A DNA stretch of 64,000 nucleotides. Origin: Astrothelium macrocarpum (taxonomy: Eukaryota > Ascomycota > Dothideomycetes > Trypetheliales > Trypetheliaceae). The stretch is from positions 1 through 64,000 of the forward strand of contig JAGEMR010000072.1 in assembly GCA_021030915.1 (NCBI GenBank), read 5' to 3'. A program made the position numbers and the translations under genes. The notes below the pieces were generated by a model. It searched no databases, was not told where the DNA came from, and saw only the letters and a list, made by a program, of their open reading frames with translations. Position 1 is the first letter of the stretch; each line of letters opens with the position of its first letter. Below, one piece after another: positions 47,191 to 56,789 of the stretch.

Positions 47191-49347
47191 ATGACGCGTT
47201 CGTCTCAGCGTCAAATATCACCTCAAGCCTCAGAGTCCGACGCGCCTGTTAGTCACAAGCATATACACTCAAACGGAATTACGGCACGAGCACACGCCAC
47301 CATGCACGAAGTCGATAACAGTGAACGACCCGTTCGTGAAAAATTGAGGAATACTTCTATAGCTGCCACTGCACAAGACCCAAAGTCGCCACTTTCACCA
47401 AGTTCAGATATTACCATGGCTTCCGACGATTCAGCACAGATTTCAGGTGTGGCCAATGCAGGCCGCACCAGTGCAAACGCACACGGTGAGAAGAGCTCCC
47501 TGAAGAAGAAAAGAAGTTTCGAAGATGTAGAGGCTACCGACCAACCTGAGAAGCATGTTCGTAAGCGATCAAGATCTCGCGAACCTGAGAAACCCGAGAA
47601 ATCCGAGAAATCCGAGAAACCTGAGGATATAGATCGTGTCAATGCAAACGTACGGAGCGAGACAAACTCTTTGAAGAAGAAAAGAAGCTTTGAAGACATC
47701 GAGGCTGCCGACCAACCTGAGAAACATGTCCGTAAGCGATCAAGATCTCGTGAACTCGAGAAAGACGAAGACACGACCTCAAACAATAACGACCGCGTTC
47801 AAACACCAGAACCCACCACCGTCACAGAACATGCGGTAGAAAATGGGTTCGAGAAGACTGAAGAAACGCACAATGAACACCCCAGCACGCCACCCACTGA
47901 CGCTGAAGCCGTAACCCAAGACAACAAAGAAACTGTCACCAGTCCAAAGAACAAGCGAAGCAGAGAAGAATTCTTAGAAGATCACGCTGACGACAATGTG
48001 GGCTCGGCTCACAAGGGTGGGAACTCGGAAACCACACTGGATACTGGCATCAAAGAGACCGTAGAAAGCAAGGATACACCAAGCGAGGAACCCAAGTCAA
48101 AGAGGCATCGGGACTCAAATAGTCCCCAGCTTGAGGATACACCAGAACAAAGCAAGACTGATCTTGAGACTAGCACGAACAAGGCAAGCTTTTAACTGAG
48201 CAAACAACATCAGAGCCAGATGCTAACAATTACAGGATCCCGCTCCTGGTGGCTTTGCAGACACGTCCACAAAGTCTCCATTCAGCAAACTCGCTGGCAC
48301 CAAATCTCCAGGGGAACAGCCCCAAACCTCAGCGAGTGCTTTCGCCAAATCCGGCTTCAGTTCCTTTGCAAACTCGTCTTCGCCCTTTGGTGCAGCTGGG
48401 CCCAAGAGTGCTGAGGGTTCAAAAAGCCCATTTGCTGCAGCTGCTGGCGACAAGCCTGGATTATCTGCGTTCGGATCTGCAAAACCCCTCTCACCACCAC
48501 CCTCAACAGCAACCAACGAGAGTAAAGGCTTTGGCAACGCAGGTGCAAGCGATAAATCCCCATTTGCTATCGCTGGTGCTAGTAAGCTGTCCACCTTCGG
48601 TAGTGGAGGTAGTGGGTTTGGTGGCCTGGGAGGAGGATTATCGAGCTTTAAGAGTAAGCCTGGGACTGCCACTTTTGGATCATCAAAGCCGGCAGCAACC
48701 CTTGGCGCCTCCACAGAGGAAGATGAGGAGGGAGAGACTGAAATAGAGGGGGATGATGGTCCTGCTGCAGGAGATGAAGATAAGCAGGACGAACGGTTCC
48801 ATTATCAAGATGGTAAGGCCATGAAATTTTGTTTAGTACAACGCCACATTGTTTCATTATACTAATCAGTGTTGCTACAGTGAACACGGGCGAGGACGAC
48901 GAGGTAACACGCTTCCAGTCTCGAGCCAAGCTCTATGCATTCATGGCTGCCGAAGGCTCAAAGGAGAAGACATGGAAAGAGCGTGGCCTTGGCAACGTCA
49001 AACTCAACGTCTCGATGCCTGACTACGAAACGCCAGACGAGGGACAGAAAGTCCGGCTTATCATGCGTGCGGAGGGCTCACAGCGTGTCATGCTCAACAC
49101 GCCAGTCTTAAAAGACATCAAGTTTGGTGATGCCCAAGGAAATAAACCCACTGGACAGACATTGTTGTTCAGAGGCACGATTGATGAGAGGCCCGAGTTG
49201 GAGTTGCTTCAGCTCAAGGTAAGCAAGCAATCGCTTGAACATCTCATCATAAGCTTCATTTGAGCCATGCTAATATCTACATAGATGAAGCCTGCCTACG
49301 CTATGGAGCTATGGCAGCGGATCGTCGAGCTACAGGGAGATATGTGA
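47191..49347 (+). CDS. RanBP1-domain nucleoporin, Nup2-like
   Basis: Exons 47191-48183, 48236-48812, 48881-49218 and 49285-49347 encode about 656 residues. Exon 1 is charged and disordered, with two near-identical ~40-residue blocks containing SLKKKRSFED and KHVRKRSRSRE, likely nuclear localisation signals. A middle region has scattered FG dipeptides (SAFGSA, STFGSGGSGFGGLGG). The C-terminal ~130 residues are a RanBP1-type domain: FQSRAKLYAF, WKERGLGNVKLNV, LIMRAEGSQRVMLN. Such proteins bind Ran-GTP and importin-alpha at the nuclear basket. Intron 1 has a GC-AG boundary (AAG|GCAAGC). The end is uncertain: ATGTGA gives a stop, but a GTGAGT donor there could splice to another very close stop. 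Confidence 0.8.
47470..47763 (+). repeat. Internal duplication in the Nup2-like gene
   Basis: Two similar segments of about 120 bases, near 47470-47590 and 47650-47763, encode the paired KKKRSFED...KHVRKRSRSRE blocks. They are separated by a short Pro-Glu-Lys-Ser repeat. This is a tandem exon-internal duplication. Confidence 0.7.
48184..48235 (+). other. GC-AG intron
   Basis: The only way to keep the Nup2-like frame open is to splice at AAG|GCAAGC and end at ACAG at 48235. The donor matches the consensus for the rare GC class, and a GCTAAC branch site sits about 15 bases before the acceptor. No in-phase GT donor is nearby. Confidence 0.75.
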
Positions 49348-50114
49348 GTAGCTCGGCTGTTTTCATAGGTTCTTACATGGCATTGCATCTATATAGCATT
49401 TGATGAACATGCCAATGCCAAGTTGGGGGGTAATTTGCAGAGCTTTGTCCTTGTAGCTTTGGTTGATTGAGTCTGGATACGGCGTCACGAAGGGTTTGAG
49501 CAGAGAGATGACGAAGGCACAATTCCTCGAATGCTCCCCTAGCGACCTACACTATCACCATGCAATCACGCTGATGGCTTCATGGAGTTTTCAAAGCTCA
49601 TTTGATGGATTATACGGGCTTGCATTACTTTTCCAACTTGAAGGATTATACGTGGAATGGTTGGTGGTGTAGTGTGCATAAGTCAATAGATTCCAGAGGC
49701 TTGGTGTTGTTTCATACAAAATTTGATTGACATTTGAATCAATACCGTCTGTGTGCCTCTTTCATACCATGCATCATGTACTTGAGCGTTCCCCATTCTC
49801 CCAGTTTGGATCCTATCTAGGAATTTAGATTGGCACACGTGACAGCGCGTAAGTTTGGTGCAAGATTGATGCGAATCAAGATGTGCAAATCGCCCCCTTA
49901 GTCAATCGTATAGCGTGCGAGTCAACCAAGCCAACTACAAAATTCCGGTTTGAATTTTCCTCAGATGAGACTTCAACATGAGAGTATCTATCAAACGCAC
50001 TTATTTGAATTGGAGCCAACGCGACCCTAACTACGCGAAGACGTCATGGACGCTTGCTCCACTACCACGTTGACATTCATCAACACCTAGATTACTCCCC
50101 GCAATGTACAAATT
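49348..50114. other. Intergenic region upstream of HRQ1
   Basis: About 770 bases with no supported gene. The left part is the 3' UTR of the Nup2-like gene. The last bases contain an overlapping short upstream ORF, listed separately. Confidence 0.4.
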
Positions 50115-50121
50115 ATGGTAA
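50104..50121 (+). promoter_or_regulatory. Five-codon uORF overlapping the HRQ1 start
   Basis: An ATG at 50104 opens a five-codon frame (MYKLW) that stops at 50121, seven bases past the main ATG at 50115. If the mRNA leader includes it, ribosomes starting there would bypass the main start, so it could dampen translation. Whether it is transcribed is unknown. Confidence 0.4.
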
Positions 50122-53100
50122 AAATCCAAGCTGCTACGGTGTCTAACCAGATAGTTCGTAAGCCAAAACGCAAACGAGGTGTCGACAACGAACTCTCAGA
50201 AAATCATGATCATCAAGAAATAGCAAGCATAGAACAATCTCGTTCCGAAAGCCCGACTACGAACTCCAGCACGACTACTATACCGACCAAAACTCACGAC
50301 GGCGGATCCAAACCTCGTCGCAGAAAAAATGACGCCAACGGAAGAAATCCACCGCCTCCTCTACGCAGAAACTCATCCACAGCAGTAGTCGAGTCCACAA
50401 TTCCATGGCCCGAGCACTTCACCAGACTCGCCGCAACGCATCGAGCATTAAACTTGGTGTATACGTTTTGCTGTACACGCAAACATCTTGCAACTACATT
50501 TGACAACATCAAGAGCACCGTAGAGGGCCACACCCGTCGGGAATTGAGCATTGAAGATGTGGCAGAGATCAAAGCGCTCGTTCCACGTGCCATCCATTTT
50601 GCATATGTGGACGAAGCGGCTTTGGAAGTGGCCCTGATGGGTGACGGTGATGTAATGAAGGGAAGACGGGTGAAAGAGTTTGTGATCCCGGATCCTGAGG
50701 AAAGGGAACGCGACCAAGATGAGAGAAAGGAGCTGTTGCTTTTTGAGTTTGTGGACGGCGATCTTAAGCGTCAGGTGCAGCATTCGAAGACGGGAGAGCC
50801 AACCAAGGCGACAAGAAAACTGAGGAATGAGGATGTCAAGATGCCGGTATTTAGCCAAAAGCAGATGAAGAATCTGATCGAGAAGAGAAATACAAAGTTC
50901 ACATCTGCGGTGAATGCATTTCTAAACGAATGTGCAACAGAAGCAATGGACCCGGTTCTTAAACTTCAGGATCAAGCAAAGCCTTTCATTCCAGTTCCAA
51001 GTGAGAGTAGAGGAAATACGCCCGCAGCAGACAAAAGAGCTAAGCTGCCTGCCTCTATTCCCAAGGAAAGAAAGAACATACCGGACATCATTGCAGAAAT
51101 CAAGACTCTTGAATGGTATACTGGCCAAATTGTACCTGACGGACATCGTGTTTTTGATCCTCAAGAAGCTATTTACGGAGAATTAAAATTCGAACTATCG
51201 CAGAGCCTTGTGAACGCCCTGTACAATAGCCGTGGCATCACTCAATTATATGCACATCAAGCCGAAGCAATTAATAATTTATGCGATGGACATAACGTTA
51301 TTGTGTCTACATCAACGAGTTCAGGGAAGTCGCTTATCTATCAAGTGCCAGTCTTGCATGAGCTTGAAAAGGATAAGCATACCCGAGCAATGTACATCTT
51401 TCCGACAAAAGCGCTGGCACAGGATCAGAAAAAGAGTTTGAAGAACTTTTTGACGTATATGCCGGGGCTGGAAGATGTCGTGGTGGACACTTTCGATGGC
51501 GACACGCCCATGCCGGATCGAAACTTTCTTAGAGATGAAGCGCGAATAATTTTTACTAATCCAGACATGTTGCACATTACAATCCTACCCCAAGAGGAAG
51601 CATGGCGAACATTTCTGCAAAACCTACGTTTTGTCGTAGTTGACGAGCTACATGTATACAATGGTCTTTTCGGAGCACATGTTGCACTTATAATGCGGAG
51701 ACTTAGGAGAATATGTACGGCAGTTGGAAACCGACATGTCAAGTTTATTTCTTGTTCGGCTACCGTCGCCAACCCAGAGGAACACATGAAGACTATTTTT
51801 GGCGTTGATAAAGTAAAGCTCACAGATTTTGATGGCTCTCCGTCTGGTAGAAAGGAGTTCTTGTGCTGGAATACTCCCTTCAAGGATCCAGGAGACCAGA
51901 CATCCGGAAGAGGTGACACGTTTGGCGAGGCTGCGAAGCTGTTCTCTCAGCTGATTTTACGAGGGGTGAGGGTGATTGCCTTTTGTAGGATTCGGAAGCA
52001 AGCCGAAATCCTCATTGGAGCCGTGAAGAATGAGTTAGCATTCTTGGATCGATCTGAGGTGATGGGTCGAGTCATGTCATATCGTGGAGGCTATACGCCT
52101 CAAGACCGTCGCAAGATCGAGAAAGAGATGTTCGAAGGTAAGCTTGTTGGTATCGTCGCAACGAATGCCCTGGAGCTTGGTGTTGATATTGGATCTCTCG
52201 ATGCTGTGGTCACTGTTGGCTTTCCTTATACCATTGCAAACCTCCGTCAGCAAAGCGGTCGAGCTGGGCGGCGAAATAAGGACTCCTTATCCGTGCTCGT
52301 GGGAGATTGCTTCCCCACTGATCAATACTTTATGGAGAACCCCGATGAAATCTTCACGCGTCCCAACTGCGCTCTACAAGTGGATCTAACCAACATCATG
52401 GTACTCGAAGGTCACATCCAGTGCGCTGCCCACGAAATGCCCATCCGCTTACCCTCCGACGAAGCCTACTTCAGCAAAGAGTTGGCCTCCATTGCCAAAG
52501 AACGTCTCATCCGCGACGACGACAACTTCTACCACCCCTCTCCCCGCTTCCTCCCACATCCCTCGCGCTTCGTCGGTATCCGCGATACCGAAGACTCGCA
52601 CTTCGCCATCATCGACACCACGCACAACCGCAACGTCGTCCTCGAAGAGCTCGAGGCCAGCCGCGCCTTCTTCACCATCTACGAGGGCGGCATCTTCCTG
52701 CACCAAGGCATGACATATCTCGTCAAGGACTTTAGCCAGGACCGCATGCTCGCGCATGTCGAGCTCGTCAAGGTCGAATGGACGACGCAGCAGCGCGACT
52801 TTACCGATATCGATCCTGTCGAGACCGAGGCTATCCGGCGCATCCCCGGGTCGTTGTCGCGTGCTTTCTTTGGGCCGATACGCATCCAGCAGGTGGTCTT
52901 TGGCTTCTTCAAACTCGACAAGCGGCGCCGCATCCTCGACGCTGTGCAGGTGGACAATCCGCCCATCATTCTGTTCAGCAAGGGAATGTGGCTCGATGTG
53001 CCCCGTCGTGCGCTGGAGATTCTGACGGAGCGGAGGCTGAACGTCGCCGCGGCGATTCATGCTGCAGAGCATGCTGTGCTAAGCCTGATGCCGAATTTTG

Positions 53101-53657
53101 TCATCTCCATGCCGGGCGATGTGCGGACGGAGTGTAAGGTGGCAATTAAAGAATTTGCGAAGAAGGAAACTCAGCGCAAACGTCCTGCACGGTTGACGTT
53201 TTATGATGCAAAGGGTGGTGCAGCGGGTTCTGGGATCAGCACCAAGGCATTTGAATTTGTTGACCTCTTGTTACGGCAGGCATGTGATCGTGTGGAGGCT
53301 TGCCATTGTGATGAAGGTTGTCTGGAGTGTTGTTGTAGTGAGCGCTGTAGGGAGGCAAATCAGGTCATGAGTAAAGCGGGAGCGTCGGTCATTTTGAAGA
53401 GTCTTCTCAACAGACATATTGATGTGGACAGTCTACCGTGGGGCCCAGAGGACGAAACGGTGCAGGCGGGCATCGAAACTGTCATTCCAGCAGAGGAGAT
53501 TAGGCCAAAGAGAGGCCAGCGTGTAGAGATCGTGGAAGTGAAGAGAGAAGGGGGTAGTGTTGAGAGAATAGTGGTGGGCGAAATGGAACCAACAGAGGAT
53601 CAGACAACAGGCGAAGGAGAAGAGGCTATCATGATAAAGGAAGAGCAAGAGGAATGA
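50115..53657 (+). CDS. HRQ1: RecQ4-type DNA helicase Hrq1
   Basis: A single exon of 1180 residues begins at the ATG at 50115. The N-terminal ~330 residues are variable and basic. The helicase core has TSTSSGKSLIYQVP (Walker A, about 400), VVVDELHVYNG (a DELH-type motif II, about 508), SCSATVANP, and QQSGRAGRRNKDSL (motif VI, about 711). After the core comes the DUF1998-type cysteine cluster CHCDEGCLECCCSERC (about 1062-1080). This arrangement is that of Hrq1, the fungal homologue of human RECQL4, a 3'-5' helicase in interstrand-crosslink repair and telomere maintenance. The extreme C-terminus is acidic. Length fits the family. Confidence 0.9.
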   Translation: MVKIQAATVSNQIVRKPKRKRGVDNELSENHDHQEIASIEQSRSESPTTNSSTTTIPTKTHDGGSKPRRRKNDANGRNPPPPLRRNSSTAVVESTIPWPEHFTRLAATHRALNLVYTFCCTRKHLATTFDNIKSTVEGHTRRELSIEDVAEIKALVPRAIHFAYVDEAALEVALMGDGDVMKGRRVKEFVIPDPEERERDQDERKELLLFEFVDGDLKRQVQHSKTGEPTKATRKLRNEDVKMPVFSQKQMKNLIEKRNTKFTSAVNAFLNECATEAMDPVLKLQDQAKPFIPVPSESRGNTPAADKRAKLPASIPKERKNIPDIIAEIKTLEWYTGQIVPDGHRVFDPQEAIYGELKFELSQSLVNALYNSRGITQLYAHQAEAINNLCDGHNVIVSTSTSSGKSLIYQVPVLHELEKDKHTRAMYIFPTKALAQDQKKSLKNFLTYMPGLEDVVVDTFDGDTPMPDRNFLRDEARIIFTNPDMLHITILPQEEAWRTFLQNLRFVVVDELHVYNGLFGAHVALIMRRLRRICTAVGNRHVKFISCSATVANPEEHMKTIFGVDKVKLTDFDGSPSGRKEFLCWNTPFKDPGDQTSGRGDTFGEAAKLFSQLILRGVRVIAFCRIRKQAEILIGAVKNELAFLDRSEVMGRVMSYRGGYTPQDRRKIEKEMFEGKLVGIVATNALELGVDIGSLDAVVTVGFPYTIANLRQQSGRAGRRNKDSLSVLVGDCFPTDQYFMENPDEIFTRPNCALQVDLTNIMVLEGHIQCAAHEMPIRLPSDEAYFSKELASIAKERLIRDDDNFYHPSPRFLPHPSRFVGIRDTEDSHFAIIDTTHNRNVVLEELEASRAFFTIYEGGIFLHQGMTYLVKDFSQDRMLAHVELVKVEWTTQQRDFTDIDPVETEAIRRIPGSLSRAFFGPIRIQQVVFGFFKLDKRRRILDAVQVDNPPIILFSKGMWLDVPRRALEILTERRLNVAAAIHAAEHAVLSLMPNFVISMPGDVRTECKVAIKEFAKKETQRKRPARLTFYDAKGGAAGSGISTKAFEFVDLLLRQACDRVEACHCDEGCLECCCSERCREANQVMSKAGASVILKSLLNRHIDVDSLPWGPEDETVQAGIETVIPAEEIRPKRGQRVEIVEVKREGGSVERIVVGEMEPTEDQTTGEGEEAIMIKEEQEE

Positions 53658-54079
53658 GGCAGTCAGAAGCATGCGAAAGGATACCCAACCCAATTATCCA
53701 AATACCTCAGCTTAAATACATAGTCTACTATCTAACAAAGAGCCTATGACCCGCTTTGCTTCCCTTGTTACCTATTTTCCGTTTCTCTGTTTTCTATTCT
53801 CCTCATTCTCCGAAACTACAGTACTAATTTCGCCAGAAAGGCCGCGAGACTGAAGCATCCCATGGCGCACTGGAGAAAAGCGGAAACAAAATCATTCAAG
53901 CTGCATACGAAACCTAGCCATTAAATTGAAGCGAAGAAAAATAAAAAAAATTCCTGGGTCCAAAATTACAGGGCTTCATATAAAGTTACACGAGGTTGTT
54001 GTTTTAATTATCGACAAGATGGAAGAGTAACGGAAAACTTGCATAGCTTCATTACAAGGCATCAGGATCAGATATCAGG
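53658..54079. other. Spacer between convergent genes
   Basis: 422 bases with A-rich runs near 53938-53950; it should contain the HRQ1 3' UTR and that of the minus-strand gene. No gene is supported. Confidence 0.4.
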
Positions 54080-55187
54080 TCACCCAATCAGAAGGAGATA
54101 GTCCAGAGATTCACCAGCGAAGATCCCTATTCTCTTGGCAGGCTCCTTTTTTTCTTGGAGAGCGTTTTGGGACCAAACAGATCGTGGGTTGGTTTTCCCA
54201 TTTTCAGGTAAGGTCCTTTTCGGCGATTGCACGTCTGCCGAGTTCCTGAATGTTTCCAAGGCTATCTCGGCTCCTCTATCTCCAAAGGTGTACCATTGAT
54301 CGTTATGCAGGTCCTCGGAGTACACAGGCAGCGCATAGACTGCAATACACGACACCCGATCAAGACTCATTTTAGAAAAGATAGACAACGCAGAGTCGCA
54401 GAGCGCCGAGCCAGGTGGAGGAATTTGAGCTTCGCAATACACAATTCTGTATGCTCGAGAGGACTTGAGATCTTCTTCAAATGCATAGCGTGCAGAGCCA
54501 GTGCTATTTGAGCAGGACTGATGGCTTTTGCGAGATTGGGAAGTCCGATACGATATAGCAAGGTAGGTATCATCATCTTCGTGACGCGAAATGATAGATC
54601 CTTCCTTTTCAAGCCCTCTGATTCGTCCAGCAAGGTCCTTGTTGCTTCTCAAAAGCTGATCAACCGAATTCTGGAGATGGTTCATCAAATTCACGGCTAC
54701 GAGCACAGATTTGCTACATTCACGTCAGTTCACTTCTGGAGCCCTCATCTGACACGTACCATTGCATGATTGTCAGCATCAGCGTCAAAGAAGCTTTATG
54801 ATTTTGCAGCCTTTGCACAATAGCCAGAATCTTTGACTCTTTTAGGCTCCATCTGACCCGATCGAAATTTCCCAGCTCAGGCACGGCATTCAGCCCATCT
54901 AGAACGGCTTCTAGCTCTGAATAAGTGGCAACGCAACCACTTAATGTTGCCAGAACATTATCAAACTGAATACAACAACTCTTGTTCTTATCAACACATG
55001 CTGTACCAAAGATATACGCCTGTAGCTGTTCAAGAACCGCCGTAATATCTGACATCTCGCCCAGAACCGTCTTGACCAGACCTGGAGCGTCGGAGATTTT
55101 TGTGGTAATACCATATAGAATAGAAGTCATCTTGCCCGCCGCACCAAGCAAACCGATTATCGAGGCACCAACGGATAGCGGATCCAT
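54080..55187 (-). CDS. Orphan STAND N-terminal-domain protein
   Basis: Two exons, 55187-54760 and 54713-54080, encode 353 residues. The start MDPLSVGASIIGLLGAAGKMTSILYGITTKISDAP matches the helical N-terminal domain common at the front of fungal STAND (NLR-like) proteins. The first ~180 residues keep that pattern, ending in RLQNHKASLTLML and the SNKDLAGRIRGLE helix. What follows is Ser/Arg-rich and short, with no NTPase and no repeats. So this is either a stand-alone effector-type domain protein or a family member that has lost its C-terminal parts. Stand-alone forms exist in fungi. Function is unknown; a role in incompatibility or cell-death signalling is inference. Confidence 0.75.
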
Positions 55188-56097
55188 GGTGGATGCGACT
55201 GTGTAACAGCTTCACCTCTGACGCGTGCTTCTCTCATGATAAGAAACCTTTTGATGAAAAAGAAAAGCGACAATCAGAAACAATAGTGCGAACAATCTTG
55301 GCATATCCATGCCAGGCGACGAGGCTGCATCCAGCTGTGAATGATGCCGGCTCAGCCCCATCGAACAGTCTCGATCTGCCGCATTACCTGCAGTTGTAAT
55401 ATTGAGACTAGAGAAGCTTCTTCTCCCGCTCCGCATTTGCTCGCCCATTTATATTGCGTCCGAATTCGCTTTGGCCGTAAGCAGGCATTTGCTAACGCCT
55501 TAGTCTTCAAATTTTCCACAATGCAGCTACTTCAGCCCACAGGAAACACGGGCCTGCAGCAGTTTTGAGGCCCGGCTTCTACAGTGCGCCTTTAGCTAGT
55601 GGACCAATTCTGTCACCCGTTATTAGGTCAACCGCACACGGAATTCTTTTGCATGGAAGCCGCACATACTGCAGCGTTGTTGACCCCAATGCTTATTCAG
55701 CACACTAGTGTTAGCCGCTTCCACACACATCTTGTGGGTAGCGCTCTTAGCTAGCATTCTCCACTTACTTACGCTAATCAATCGACACTACTGAAATTGA
55801 TCCTTGGTTTGCGTTTGATCGCGTCAGCGTTGCGTAGCGGGGTCGTGCATACGGCGGTAAATTCCCCTTAACAATGTAAACACTTGTGCCCTTCCAAAAA
55901 ATCTATACTTTATCGTTCGTGATAATGAGACCTCCATAAAAACCGATCGCGTATATATGCCATATTGCTCTTTTCACCAAAAATCCAATCGAAGATTGTG
56001 GACACGATGCTCACCAGAACACGATCCAGATCCTTAAGCTGTGCCTACCACACATGTCCATAGCATGCTATTTCTCCCAATATCGCGACCTACTCTC
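55188..56097. other. Intergenic region
   Basis: About 900 bases with no supported gene. The left part is the promoter of the STAND N-domain gene. The sequence CTAGC/GCTAG recurs but forms no obvious element. Confidence 0.35.
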
Positions 56098-56412
56098 CTA
56101 CACATATGTTCGATAGATCCTTCCTTGATCCATGTTGCAAGAGCTTTGAGCTTGCAGTGGCGGCTGCGGTGGCAATGGCGATGGCGATGGCGATAGCGGC
56201 GGCAGCAAATGCGAAGACGGAAGTGCCTCAGTGATGGACTTACAAGATCGGCACCGAGAGTGAGGATCGAGATGACAAGCCGTGTTATTACATAGAGAGT
56301 AAGCAGCTGGGAGTTTGTCGCCGCACATACACTTGGAAATGTCAACACTGGAAGAATTCGAAACCGGAAATGGCCAACTCACACAAGCCCAATATAATGA
56401 ATAGCTAGCCAT
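56098..56412 (-). CDS. Small Cys-rich hypothetical protein
   Basis: An ATG at 56412 opens 104 codons. The middle part, KCMCGDKLPAAYSLCNNTACHLDPHSRC followed by RSC, has a CxC...C...C...C..C spacing that looks like a metal-binding or disulfide module. The C-terminal half is a Pro/Ser run encoded by a CGC/CAT-rich repeat (minus strand of about 56150-56220) and may be intronic: a GTAAGT donor follows the last Cys codon. A second exon in another frame (CKLKALATWIKEG) is possible. I cannot choose between the models, nor name the family. Confidence 0.35.
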   Translation of the reverse strand: MASYSLYWACVSWPFPVSNSSSVDISKCMCGDKLPAAYSLCNNTACHLDPHSRCRSCKSITEALPSSHLLPPLSPSPSPLPPQPPLQAQSSCNMDQGRIYRTYV

Positions 56413-56789
56413 GATAGCAAACTAAGTTCTCAAATCTCTAAATGTTACTGGAAAATGCAGCCACTGCTACATGCTTCGACAAGAGATCCTTGAAAAAAGC
56501 TTTACAAGGGCGACCGGCATCAAAACTACGTTACGAATAGGGATGGTATGTCACAATACCGATTGGGCAGAGATGCAACACAGGCGATCACGAGGCATCA
56601 GAGTGCTGTAAGTACTCCACGAGGCTGAGGTGACTGATAGGATCTGATAGCCTTGTCAAAGCGGTCGTTGGAGATTCGAAGACCGATCATCTCCCATAAT
56701 TGTACCTTTTATAAACCTGATGCATCATAGACATTACTTTGGTACCCTCCCTGTACTATCATTTCCCCGCACCTAGAACGATTGTGCAG
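56413..56789. other. Divergent spacer
   Basis: 377 bases between the small Cys-rich frame and the ankyrin gene. No further feature is seen. Confidence 0.3.
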
